64,000 nucleotides of DNA, from the NCBI GenBank assembly GCA_035772405.1, contig JAYKKM010000155.1:62001-126000 (forward strand), written 5' to 3'. Every line of letters begins with the position of its first letter. Position 1 is the stretch's first letter. This DNA is from Chrysogorgia sp. JL179-B06. Lineage: Eukaryota > Cnidaria > Anthozoa > Scleralcyonacea > Chrysogorgiidae. A program made the position numbers and the translations under genes. The notes beneath the pieces are model-generated. The model searched no databases. It was not told where the DNA came from and saw nothing but the letters and a program-made list of their open reading frames with translations. Shown here piece by piece: positions 22,105 to 33,500 of the stretch.

Positions 22105-23281
22105 GTGTGTGGAAGATTTTATCCGATTCTTCCCAAAATTGGTGTGTGTATGTGGAAGCCAACCGTACAAAATCCAACAGTTCCTGACAGACAACCCATT
22201 GGAACGCTTCCAACGCCAGATAGCCCTTTCCGGTGGTGGCATATGGATTTCGCGGGTCCACTTCCTACAACAGCTAGAGGCAATAAATATATTTTTGCCT
22301 TGACTGACCCCTTTAGCAAATGGCCGGAAGCATTCGCCGTTAAGGACCAGACAGCCGAGACGACAGCAGAGATTATTTATCAAGAAATTATTTGTCGATT
22401 TGGATTTCCTGAAGGATTACACACAGATCAAGGACGGAACTTTGAAGCTAATCTTATGGCAGAGTTGTGTCGCAGATTCAATATTAAGAGAAGCAGAAGT
22501 TCCCCATTCAATCCACAAGGAAATGGTTTGGCAGAAAGAACTAACCGCACATTGGCAGAACGTCTCGCGGTAGATATCGAAGCGATGGACCAAACAGATT
22601 GGGATGACAAACTACCGTCGTTGGCAGCAATGAGAACATCAGTGCACAAAACCACTCATGAATCTCCGTTTGTCTTGGTTTTTGGTGTGAACGCCCGTCA
22701 ACTCATCGATTGTGTTCCTGACACAACAAAGCCTGGTAGGACTAAGGGTACTATAGCACTGACCGAGAAACTGGACCGTCTCCAGAAGATTCGAGAAAAA
22801 GTACACATACGCATCGTCAAAGAAAACGCTCAACGTCATAGTCGACAGCGTTCTAAAACAAGGTTCCATCCTTTTCAGGTGGGAGAAAAGGTGTGGACTT
22901 TCAGCCCACGACGAGTGAAAGGGCTATCCAAAAAGTTGGTAGGAGATAGATGGAGAGGGCCTTATATAATTGTAGAGAGAATAGGAGAAACCACATACAA
23001 AGTTCGTCCGACCACAGGAAGAGGACGACCGAAGATAATCAACCACAGACGGTTGAAGAGGCATAACGAACGATTAAAGCATCTCACAGATACTGAGACA
23101 GATGAAGAAATACCAGTTAGTGAATCCACAACCACTGAAGACCAGCAAGAGGATTGTTGGGAAATAACGGGCGAAGAAGACGAGGATAACGTTCCTGAGC
23201 CGAGACAACAACCAGCAGAACGACCGCAGAGACGAAGAAACCCACCAGCTCGACTAACCTATGGAGTGAGAGGACAACAAA
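22105..23281 (+). mobile_element. Ty3/Gypsy integrase (3' part of pol)
   Basis: A continuous frame from 22105 encodes a retroviral-type DDE integrase core. The first Asp is in RWWHMDFAGPL, the second in HTDQGRNFEANL, and the Glu in NGLAERTNRTL; the D-35-E spacing is met. The C-terminal GPY-type module (DRWRGPYIIVERI) follows, then an acidic tail. The zinc-binding N-terminus is degraded or lies in another frame upstream. No gag, protease or RT is seen here. The frame runs into a LINE inserted at 23282, so the last residues of the open frame are LINE-derived. After the LINE the Gypsy tail resumes at 24835, reaches a stop near 24881, and is followed by a polypurine tract and an LTR. Confidence 0.88.
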
Positions 23282-24828
23282 GGCCCCGATGGGATTCCAA
23301 ATAAAATACTGAAGTCTTTTGCTTTTGAGCTTGCACCTGTCATTGCCGACATATATAACGCCTCTCTTCGTGAGGGCTTCCTTCCTGCCCTGTTAAAGTC
23401 TGCGATTGTCCGCCCTCTCCCAAAACAGACACCTCCCAAGAAAGTAGAAGATGACATCAGACCAATCAGCCTTACTTGCCAGGTCGCCAAAGTACTAGAA
23501 GGTTTCACCCTTAGCAGGATCCTCCCTACTATCCTAGAGGACCTGGACGTTAAACAGTTTGCTGTCGCGGGAAAGTCTACTGAACAAGCTCTTGTTTTTA
23601 TTCTCCACCTAGCTTTGCAAGCTTTAGACAATGGGAATTGTTCCTTAAGGCTGTTTTTTGCTGACTTTCGAAAGGCATTTGACTTAATTGACCATAAGAT
23701 CCTAATCGCGAAGCTTTCAAGGTTTAACGTGCACGCGAGTCTGTTGCGGTGGATTGCCGCGTTTTTACAGGGCAGATCACAGGTTACACGTATTGGTTCT
23801 ACTTATTCTAGTTCTCAAGCCCTATTTGGGGGAATTCCTCAGGGTACCAAATTGGGGCCTATCCTCTTTGCTATAATGGTGAATGATCTTTTGCCATCAT
23901 GGGACCTGCGCGCTAAGTTTGTCGATGACTTAACTGTAATGGAAATTCTTCCAAGGAATTCTCCATCGATTTTGAATTTTATCGTTAATGACATCCAGGC
24001 TTTTGCTTGTACTAACAATATGCGCCTCAACCCTAAAAAGTGTAAGACCATGGCTGTTGACTTTCTCCATTACAATAGTTGCATATCACGCCCCATTGAT
24101 ATAGGCGGAAACACCATAGAGAAAGTATCGTCCTTCAAGTTACTCGGTGTGTACTTGTCCGATGACCTGTCATGGGGGGTGCATTGCGACTATGTAATGA
24201 AGAGAGCCAACAGGAGAATGTTTGCTTTGAGGCAGCTTAGAAAATGTGGTGTGCCTCCACTTGACATTGTGGCAATTTATTGTTCATTAATGCGATCTGT
24301 GCTAGAGTATGGGTCTGTAGTTTTTGCCGATCTTCCCAGCTATCTGTCTAATGCCATGGAGGCTATTCAGAAGCGGGCTTTGGCCATTATTTGGCCTGGT
24401 CTGCCTTATGTAGATGCACTGGAAAGGGCTGGTATTTCTACCTTGTTTGACCGCCGTGTAGAGGCGTGTGAAGTATTCATCAAACGTATTCCTCCGAGCA
24501 ATCCCCTCCATCCACTTATCCACAAACGAGTTGTTAATGCAATTGGTCGTTACAGCCTAAGGTCAAATCGGTCTAAGTACCCAATGCCTACACGGACTGA
24601 CCGCTTTAAGAACTTTGTCACCGTAAAGTATCAGCCAGTGTATACATAATTGTAATTAGTTATAGTTAATTAATTTATTATTAATTAATAGTAGTAGTTG
24701 GTAATTAGTATATAATGTAATTTGCACCATGGATACATATTTAGTCTTTAACATGTAATCGGCCTGTAATTCAGTTTATACTGTAAAAGGTTTGAATAAA
24801 CGATATTATTATTATTATTATTATTATT
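23282..24828 (+). mobile_element. 5'-truncated LINE inserted in the Gypsy element
   Basis: RT coding starts abruptly at GPDGIPNKILKSF, shifts to the frame 23615-24649, and shows FFADFRKAFDLIDH, GGIPQGTKLGPILF, the catalytic strand KFVDDLTV, and the C-terminal region to a stop at 24647. A 3' UTR with AATAAA and an ATT microsatellite tail follows. AACAAA at 23276-23281 and 24829-24834 is the likely target-site duplication. It has no endonuclease, so it was truncated on arrival. Apart from the possible shift near 23600, RT appears intact. Confidence 0.88.
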
Positions 24829-24933
24829 AACAAACAGAGACTTTAGGATACTCGGACAGTGAGGATACTGACACTGATTAGATAATTACTTTGGTTAATT
24901 GTTATATTTGTTTTGTAATCTGAGGCGGAGGAG

Positions 24934-25151
24934 TGTTAGCAGTTAATAAGTTAATACGAACTTGGATATTGACAAGGCAGTCTGAGGGATGAGATAGAGT
25001 GTGTGCGAGAGCGGGAGAACACATGTCGTGTTGTAAGAGGTAGTACATTCGTAGTTGATAACAGAAGTTAAAGAAATAAAGATTAAAAGAAACATAGAGA
25101 TAACAATACTTTTCGTAAATGTTAGTCTCATTTTTATTCTACTTTTTGACA
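24934..25151 (+). mobile_element. Probable 3' LTR of the Gypsy element
   Basis: It starts TGTTAGCAG right after a purine-rich tract (AGGCGGAGGAG) and ends TTTTTGACA, giving TG..CA ends and a length of 218 bp. AATAAAG near 25076 is a fitting poly(A) signal. No second LTR copy is visible in the window, so the call rests on position and ends only. Confidence 0.55.
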
Positions 25152-25931
25152 TTATCCTGCCAGAATGCCTGAAATTTTGATCAAACCATGCAGAGATATC
25201 AACAAACTTGTGTGACCATTTGTGTATGTGAGAGTAATAAGACCGTCAAAATAACATGAGGTATGCAAGTTACAATATTCAAGAGGCAAATTTTCGGGGG
25301 GCCGCTTCGCAACCACCTGGAAGAAATCGAAACAAAGACGTTGTCTTCCTTGTAAGTATTTTTGGACTTCATCCAGACTCTTTAGTAATGCCCATTTAAT
25401 AGTGCATTGTGGTTTCCTCTTGCGCACGCTACTATCTTCTCATCGTCCAATAATTTGCCCTTTAGACATTTGTGTGAACCAGACTTTTCAGACAGTTATC
25501 TGAGTTACTATTAGAATATCCTCGGTGATATTTTTTACCCCAGTATGGCCTTGACTAAGCATAACAATCGTTGACTAAGCGATTATTTTGTCTTTTTTAG
25601 TGTGGGTTTGCAAAAAAAGAAAAAGAAAAAAAAAGAAAGAAACCAAACCATTGGCGAAGGTTGGCATTGAATTCGAGCATTAACTACAGTATTCGCTAGT
25701 GAAGTGTGAAGTTCCTCTCTTTTATATTTTTACATGATAGTTTCTTTGGTTATTCTTCTTTTGTAGTGCAATTTGACGTAACCGCCTATTTGGAATGTTG
25801 ATTGATGAAAGTAAGTTGTTTAGTTTTCTGTAAAGCGGTCACACGGCTAAATTCGGATAAATAGATGTATAGCATTAAGTTTTGTGGAGATGCAAAATGG
25901 TATTTTCAAGATATATATTTCATTATATATA
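25152..25931. other. Non-coding stretch after the Gypsy element
   Basis: No supported gene. An A-rich run with scattered G lies near 25610-25645. Confidence 0.5.
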
Positions 25932-26292
25932 TTGATGTGAAAAATTCATTATTTTAACCGGAACTACTTTGAAAAGTTTTGCTAAATTTTGTAAAACAAA
26001 AGTTCGAACCAAACGCAATTTTTTATGTTTGGCGACATAATTTTTGTTAAAAAAAATATATCTCAAACCAAAATCCAGAAATTCTTAGCCCGGGTAGCGG
26101 GCTAATGAATGAGGGTGAATGACTCGTATGACAATTACCTACCAGTAATTTTTTCGTGTGTTTAATCAGCAATATCTCCGGAAATATTGATCGGATCAAG
26201 CGAGTAATACATTGTTGAAATTGTCTCTTCGAGACGAATTTTTGGTGAAAAAACGGTAATCATGTCATATGCACTTTTATTATATTCACTTT
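25932..26292. repeat. Dispersed 360-bp repeat, copy 2
   Basis: Near-identical to 6288-6650, with a few substitutions such as CTACCAGTAA for CTACCGGTAA. Confidence 0.88.
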
Positions 26293-26319
26293 GAAATCAA
26301 TGGCAAATCGATTTGGTAA

Positions 26320-26440
26320 TCGATTTGGTAATCCAAATTTCTGCTTTGATTATAACTATTGATTTTGTGCACAGAATGTACCTGTTTGCAGATTAAAGCT
26401 CGGACAGTGTCTTTCTGTTAAAGAATCAGTTGAAATTTGG
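26320..26440. repeat. Inverted copy of the 191-bp dispersed repeat
   Basis: Reads as the reverse complement of 8930-9060 (ATTGATTTTGTGCACAGAAT). Confidence 0.8.
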
Positions 26441-26775
26441 ATGTGGGGGGCTGGGGCAAGGAACAAGCGCAAGATGTTTTGATGACTGACACATGTCTTT
26501 TTATTGCATTCATTCATTTATATGTATGTTGTATTTCATTGCATGATGGTCGTTGCTCTTCCACTGGCTGTGAAATTATCCCAATCGATACTTTTTGTGT
26601 TTAACCTGAAACGAGGATCGAAGTAATTTTAAATTGTCCTTAGCCATGAATCTTTTTACTTCATGTTCTGTACTTACATGTTTGACTTGTATGTGGTGTC
26701 GCAACTTTCCTGGATCAACGTAATCGTCGCCGCAGCAGGTGATTGTACCACCTGGCCATTGCCTGCAAGGGAAGA

Positions 26776-27088
<313 letters not shown>

Positions 27089-27559
27089 ATATAAGCTAAT
27101 ATAACAATATTAAAACAATAGTATATGGCTTAGCGGTACGAGCACAGTTCCAAAAATTCGCGGCATCGCCGCCCCCATTTTCATGAAATGTTTCACATAA
27201 AATTTCATATATGAAATTAAATGTGAAATTTCTGTAAGGGTCTATATGCCTTAGGTGCCCTTAGGTATATTGTTTATCCGAGTTTATGGGTCTAAGTAAG
27301 CAATAACCCATCATCCCTTGCACGCTCAGAGTTTACGGTTTACGCTTTTGGAAAGACAACCTTAATTGAATATATGTATTTTTACACATCTATTTCATTT
27401 ATGAAACATACATTTCATATATGAAATGCTTAAGTCGTGCACCCCTCTCTTAATATGTTTAATCATTGCCCAACTTGTTGGCTTGGGCTTGTTGCCATCG
27501 CATTTGCAAACAATTGTCCTGTTGGTTTCGTACACGCGATGAATGATGCCCCTCCAAGA

Positions 27560-28300
27560 CAATTGTTCCAATAGTTATAATCAAAGCAGAAATTTGGACC
27601 TATTACGAAATCATTTGATATTTTTAAATATGTTTAAAAAATCGGCACCGTGTTTTACTAATCAGTGGATGAATGTCAGTGGATGGGTGAATATCACTAT
27701 TGATTTGGGCACAGAGATTTAAAAAATTACAACCGATTCTTCCACCGAAAGCTACTGTCTGAGCTTTAATCTGCACTTAAAGCAACAGTTTGGACCTATC
27801 ACAAAGTTTGGACCTATTAGAAAATCAAAGCGGAGAAGTATGTTTAAGAAAACAATGAAAGCGTGGTTAGATTTTAAAAATTTCAACTGATTCTTCATCA
27901 GAAAGACACTGTCCGAGCTTTAATCTGCAAACAAGTACATTCTGTGCACAAAATCAATAGTCATAATCAAGGCAGAAATTTGGACCAATTACGAAATCAT
28001 TTGATATTTTTAAATATGTTTAAAGAATCGACTCCATGTGGTGCACCGAATGGTGTATCGGAGTGCCACATCGAAGTGCCTGCAAGAATCGCTTGTTACT
28101 TTACATCAGTGGATGAATGTATCGGTGTGAATATCACTATTGATTTGTGCAAAGAATTTACCTGCAAATTAAAGCTCAGACAGTATATATTAATAATGTT
28201 CTAGTCGACTTGCACTTTTAAACATATTTAAAAATACCAAATGATTTCGTAATAGGTCCAAATTTCTGCTTTGATTATAACTATTGGAATTAGCTGTATG
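27560..28300. repeat. Cluster of copies of the 191-bp dispersed repeat
   Basis: Direct copies lie near 27565-27700, 27780-28030 and 28085-28190, with an inverted piece at 28205-28290 (landmark AAGCAGAAATTTGGACC). It lies downstream of the last visible PWWP-B exon. 27089-27560 has no gene. Confidence 0.75.
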
Positions 28301-28424
28301 TGATCAATCATAGTTGAAGAGGTTCCAGTAATTCGAGTTGGTTCACTTATCAATTGATGTAAACCATAGAGCTCAACATCATTCAATAATTGTTTAGTCT
28401 ACTTCGCCCATACCCAATTGAAAC

Positions 28425-28452
28425 CGCGGTATAGTGCTAACACTATACCGCA
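28425..28452. repeat. Short perfect hairpin
   Basis: CGCGGTATAGTG, then CTAA, then CACTATACCGC. Isolated; no function assigned. Confidence 0.7.
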
Positions 28453-28607
28453 GGTAAGAGTCATTAGTGTGACATTTGCGGCAAAAGATTTAGCGACTTT
28501 TGAAGAAACAGCATTTAGCATATTTTGTAGTGGCCAAAAGTTTAGAGGCGCTCATGTCTATAATTATATGGCCTTTGACTAAGACACTTTCAAATATGGT
28601 CACTTAC

Positions 28608-29972
28608 TGCATGATGAATGCCCTCCAGTTACGTGCCTCGGGTGTTATATTCGCAAAGGAACCATCGTCCGTCCTTGCCCGCTTGTTCCCCCCCGGTCTA
28701 ATCTTGTCTTCAATATCCTTCAGAAATCGATTGGCTATTAATGGAATAAAGCAGAGATTGTTTTCGCCCTCACAGTAAAAATTGAAAGACTAAATCGTGC
28801 CCGATTACTTCCGTGTTACAAACCTGCGAAAGAACATTCTCCATCACCTCCAATGGCTTTAAACCTTCCGTCACGACCTCTCTTAGGTCCCGACCTTGCC
28901 CTGCCTTCAAGGGTAGATGAGCCATTCGGAGACGCAACAGCGACCCCTTGATGTGGTGGGGTCACCGAGACCACCACTTGAATCACAGGCGAGCCGGATG
29001 TTATAGGCGACCCCTAACAACATTTATGTAAAATTGAAACTGACATAAAATGCCCCAGAGCCTTACATGACGTACACCACACCAAACCTTTTTTGCAATG
29101 TCCCCCCCCCCCCCCCCACCACCAAAAAAATCAAAATGCGAAAGTCTCAAAAAGCGAAGGCTTTGTTAGATCAAAGCATTTACCATTGCGGAACTTTGGG
29201 ACACTGGAGATACGCAACTTGGGGTTTCCACTGGAGTTGGTGGACTTGACCGATCCAACGAAGTCTCCAGAGACTGAGTTGGGGAGACAACATCGTCAAA
29301 ATGCTAGAACGAAGTGGGAAACGTTGTTAATCAAAAAGTTTAAAACAAATATCACAAGTTGCATCAATTTGTTCTATTTACTTCTGTTCGTACGTACTTC
29401 AGTTTCGTTTTGAGAGGTGTCCTGCTCTCGTTCTCTTAGTACGTGTTCTATTTCTTGTATTCCTGCGTCGAATAGCGATCGACATTTTCTTGAGGGGCCG
29501 AATTGCTCCCTATTCCTCCATAATTTCATAGATTTTGCACGAACAATACGTCTGTTTAACAAAATAAATAAATAAATTGCCAGGCGAGAATCTCAGTCTT
29601 ATAATGAATAAATAATTTAGAGTTTATATTTCAAAATTTGCAACAAAACAATATGTTATGTCATGCATGGATTCCTTACTCGTCTCCTGATCCAAAGAAC
29701 TTGATACGAAATGTTCCATTATCATTTTTGGCAGTTATCTGTGAAAATGAAAAGCTTTTAATGTCGCGTTTGCTTGAAATTAGACTGTATATCGCGATGC
29801 AAGCCCCGTCAGCAATTAACAGCTGATTTCGATTTCATTTCATTTCCATCATTATATTTCATTATTATAGTTAAACTTGTATCAACACAAAACTACTTAC
29901 AATGGCTGGCCAGTGTGTGTAGCCTTTTACCCTTGCCCAAACGAGGTCGCTCTCATTGAATTTCGCGGACAT
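28608..29972 (-). CDS. PWWP-B: second PWWP-domain gene, six exons from the start codon
   Basis: Exons on the minus strand, in order: 29972-29901, 29738-29680, 29551-29398, 29303-29184, 29013-28824 and 28734-28608. All have AG/GT borders (donors GTAAGT, GTAAGG, GTACGT, GTAAAT, GTTTGT, GTAAGT), and phases match at every junction, giving about 240 residues. ATG at 29972 opens MSAKFNESDLVWARVKGYTHWPAI. PWWP strand 3 is FRIKFFGSGDE, and the helical end contains SLFDAGIQEIEHVL. A Ser/Thr/Pro-rich disordered linker follows (SSPPTPVETP), then a basic patch (GPKRGRDGRFK), and exon 6 with DIEDKIRPGGNKRARTDDG and a final ARNWRAFIM. Exon 6 ends in phase 2 with a perfect donor, so at least one more exon existed; none is seen before the repeats at 28.3 kb. 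It probably reads histone methyl marks. It is not obviously a paralogue of PWWP-A outside the domain. Confidence 0.85.
29102..29117. repeat. Homopolymer C run in a PWWP-B intron
   Basis: A run of about 16 C bases (G on the coding strand) in the intron between exons 4 and 5. Confidence 0.9.
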
Positions 29973-30224
29973 GCTTGAAACTGACGTTGTGGATGGTTTC
30001 GATCGATACGTCACAATCAATCAGCGTGTTCTAATTAGTGGCTGGGACCCATTATGACCTATTGGAACTGGGACCCGTTATGACGTTTGATGGCGTTCTC
30101 GTTTGATGGCGAAAGCATGCGCCATCTAGAATAATTACATTATGACGTCATTAATCCATCCTTTTTTCTGTTACCCTGCCTTAGAGATATGTTGAACCTG
30201 GGAAAAAATGAATCAGCATAGAAT

Positions 30225-30563
30225 GGGATGGGCTAATGAATGAGGGTGAATGACTCGTATGACAATTACCTACCGGTAATTTTTTCGTGTGTTTAATGTA
30301 CAAACTGTACAAACAAACAAAACCGAAAACTGTACAAACAAACAAAACCGACGAACAGAAATGTTTGAACTTAGCTCCATGAACTCATTTAAACCACAGT
30401 TACTAGAGAACATGGTTTGGAAGCTTGATTAAAATTCTATAGAACTCATTATCTATGTTGGTGCACGTTTATGCAAGCTTGTTGTCCCTTCCGCATCACG
30501 TGCGCATTGTATCATGGCCTTATTATCCAATAGCAGTACTTTAAATATCCTTCGTTCAGTCGC
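30225..30563. repeat. Composite of two dispersed repeats abutting TRRAP
   Basis: 30225-30298 matches the 360-bp repeat. 30301-30563 matches 5399-5635, including the left arm of the 5.45-kb fold-back element, with a small duplication of TGTACAAACAAACAAAACCG. Identity ends at CAGTCGC (30563), only 11 bp before the TRRAP acceptor at 30573-30574. Confidence 0.88.
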
Positions 30564-30574
30564 TGTCCGTTCAG

Positions 30575-33500
30575 AGGATGCTGCCCGTATACTATTGTTA
30601 CAGTTTTCAGCTCTTCTTGTGGAACATGCATCACCACACATTCATGACGCTAACAACAAGTAAGTTGAAGTTTTTTATATTTAAGCAGCAAATAAAAGTG
30701 CTAATAAATATAATATACATGGGTCATATGTAATTTAAATAGGTTTTCATTTGATAAGTTTCATTTTCCCCAGAAAACAAGGCAGAAAGTTAAGGCGTCT
30801 GATGACATTTGCTTGGCCATGTTTGTTACCGAACAAGCAATGTGTGGTAAGTTTAGCTTTTTAAAGGTTCGTTTAGTTGGAAGCTAGTTCGTAGGGTAGG
30901 AGAGAGTACGTATGGGTGGATGCTTCATACTCTGCATTGTATTGTATCATGTTGTATTTTATTGTATCATGTTGTAATTGTATTGTCTGTTATTTGTGTA
31001 TAGTAAAAGGTATTTTAATCTTTATACTAGTACTGTATTTGCTCTGCGCAAACAATTCCCCTATGTCATTCACTTATCTATAGGATCCAGCGACGAAATA
31101 CCATGGTCACTTGCTACTTGCGCATATCATCTCTAAATTTGCAATTCACAAAAAGATTGTCCTTCAGGTATGTTATTGAAAATTTTCATTGAAATGATGC
31201 ATTGGTCGTTATTCCTATTCTAAATAAATGCGTCAATCCTGAATAGGATTTCTAATATGATTTATTCAATAGTGGGGGGGGGCTGAGCCCTTGTTAAAAG
31301 TTTAGGGGGGAGCTCAGCCCCCACTTAAGATTTTTATCCAGACTGAAATAGCCTGTGAAAATATAACCATTGTTTTGCTAATTTAATAAGATTTGGCATT
31401 ATTGTGCAATTAAAAGTTTATTTTCCTTATATAGTGATTGTATCTTTTTGTTTTAATAATGCAGGCATAGTTTTTAAGTGACCCTAGAATAACAAAATTT
31501 CTAGTGGTTTATGCTCTCCCTAGACGGCCCAGATGAGCCCCCCCCCCCGGCCCCCGTTGTTGACATCGCAGGACTACAACACTGGATTTATTGTATTTGT
31601 GTATATAGGTCTTCCATCGTCTGTTAAAAGCTCATGCTGCAGAAGCACGCAATGTTGTTCGTCAAGCTTTAGCTATCTTAACTCCAGCTGTTCCAACAAG
31701 GATGGATGATGGAAATGTAAGACGATGTTTATTCTGCTCTTCTTACGAACTACATGTACGTAAATATTAGCCCAGGGACTGAATCTCTACAAGACCAGAC
31801 GATGAAGCAAAGACTGAAAATAATCTTTCTTCATGAGAGTAGATAGTCTTGATAAAACATATTGCATGTACATTTGTTAATTTAGGTACACTCATCTGTA
31901 CTTTATCTGTTTTCCTATCTTGCAGCAAATGTTAGCGCATTGGACGAAAAAAATAATTGTCGAGGATGGACACACATTACTTCAGCTTGTTCACATGTTG
32001 TAAGTAAATTATGGTCAACCAAATGTTTCGTTTTGTGGAAAACATTACACAAAACGAAACATTTATTATATTTCACAATGCAATCATACAAAGAACTTAT
32101 ATTCAACCAGGAGAGATATATTACAAAACCCATTTCATTTCACCTTATCACACTCTATGTCTTTCACTCCTCTCATCACGATATAAACGTTTTAATGCGA
32201 ATCAATATTGAAACGTAATATCGTTACGAAATGTAATGTTAGATCTTGAACGTGGTACTGCTCGTAGTGTTAGGTAAAGTCTCATTCTACGCGAATTTGA
32301 GTAACACGGAGGATTCCTTCCCACCGGCGAAAGAATTTTAGTGGTAACACTTGATCATCGACTGAAATTTTCACCGTTGGTCTTCAAGCTCGTGCAAAAA
32401 GACGGTTGATCATCGACGCGCAAGCAAACAGAGCACGCGCTTCATACGATTACGTTAGCGCACGTGCCTCAACTGTCATCACAGTCAATCCGTACGCGCG
32501 TGCAATATTAGAACAATTGTCAACGATCTGTGCTCGTGGTAGAAAGAGCCATTCGCACATGACAATGGTCTTATCGCGACCAATCTGTGTTATCCTTTTT
32601 ATGTGGTTGGTCTTATGGGGGATCCGTTACGCTAACGAAGATCGTCCAGCCTTGCTATACACAGCAACGGATCTCCTCAGACCTCCTTTGTTTCCTCAAG
32701 CTCGTCGTTTGAAGAAAAGATCGCCATCACCTTCAATTTATCTCGCTGCACGCAATGGATTGACTTTGTTACAGAGATCGTCCCTGGCGCTGTTGTTGGT
32801 ACTTTTGGCAAACGACGTGCAAGTGAATCCTGGTCCAATTCATACATCCGGAAACAACCTGTTTCAGAAACATCTTAAGTGTCTGTACTTCAATGCTAGA
32901 AGTTTAATCAGCAAGACCAAGGAACTTCAAACGCTGGTAACTGATATTGACGTGATTGCAGTAACCGAGACTTGGCTTAGGCCCGAGATCTTAGACTGTG
33001 AACTCTTGCCCGGAAATGATTTTTCTATCTATCGACGTGACAGAGTTGACAGAATCGGCGGCGGAGTCATGTTAGCAGTCAGAAATACTATCCTAAGCCT
33101 ACGCAGGAAAGACCTTGAAAGGAACGCTGAAATGTTGGTTTGCGAGATTCGCCCACAGTCTAAGAAAAAACTTCTAGTTGTTGTATTCTATCGGCCACCT
33201 AACTCGGATTTAAACTACGTCAAACATTTTAAGAAATCACTGCAGCTTGCTTCAAAGGCAAAATTTGATCACATAATCGTTTGCGGTGACTTCAACCTTC
33301 CCCATATCGATTGGTCTACTGGCACAGCTATTACTAATGACTCTATTCACAGTTACTTCACCAAAACAGTCAAAGACAACTACCTGTGGCAGCTTGTTGA
33401 CTTTCCTACTAGAGTTAACAACATACTAGATCTAGTTCTCACCAATAGTCCGGATAAAGTAATAAACCTACAGGGATTCGATGATATCTTAAACACAGAT

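Noticed and set aside
32011..32218. Small proteins just after TRRAP exon 5
   Set aside because: They run through the splice donor and an intronic hairpin; the exon frame and TRRAP homology show that this is intron.
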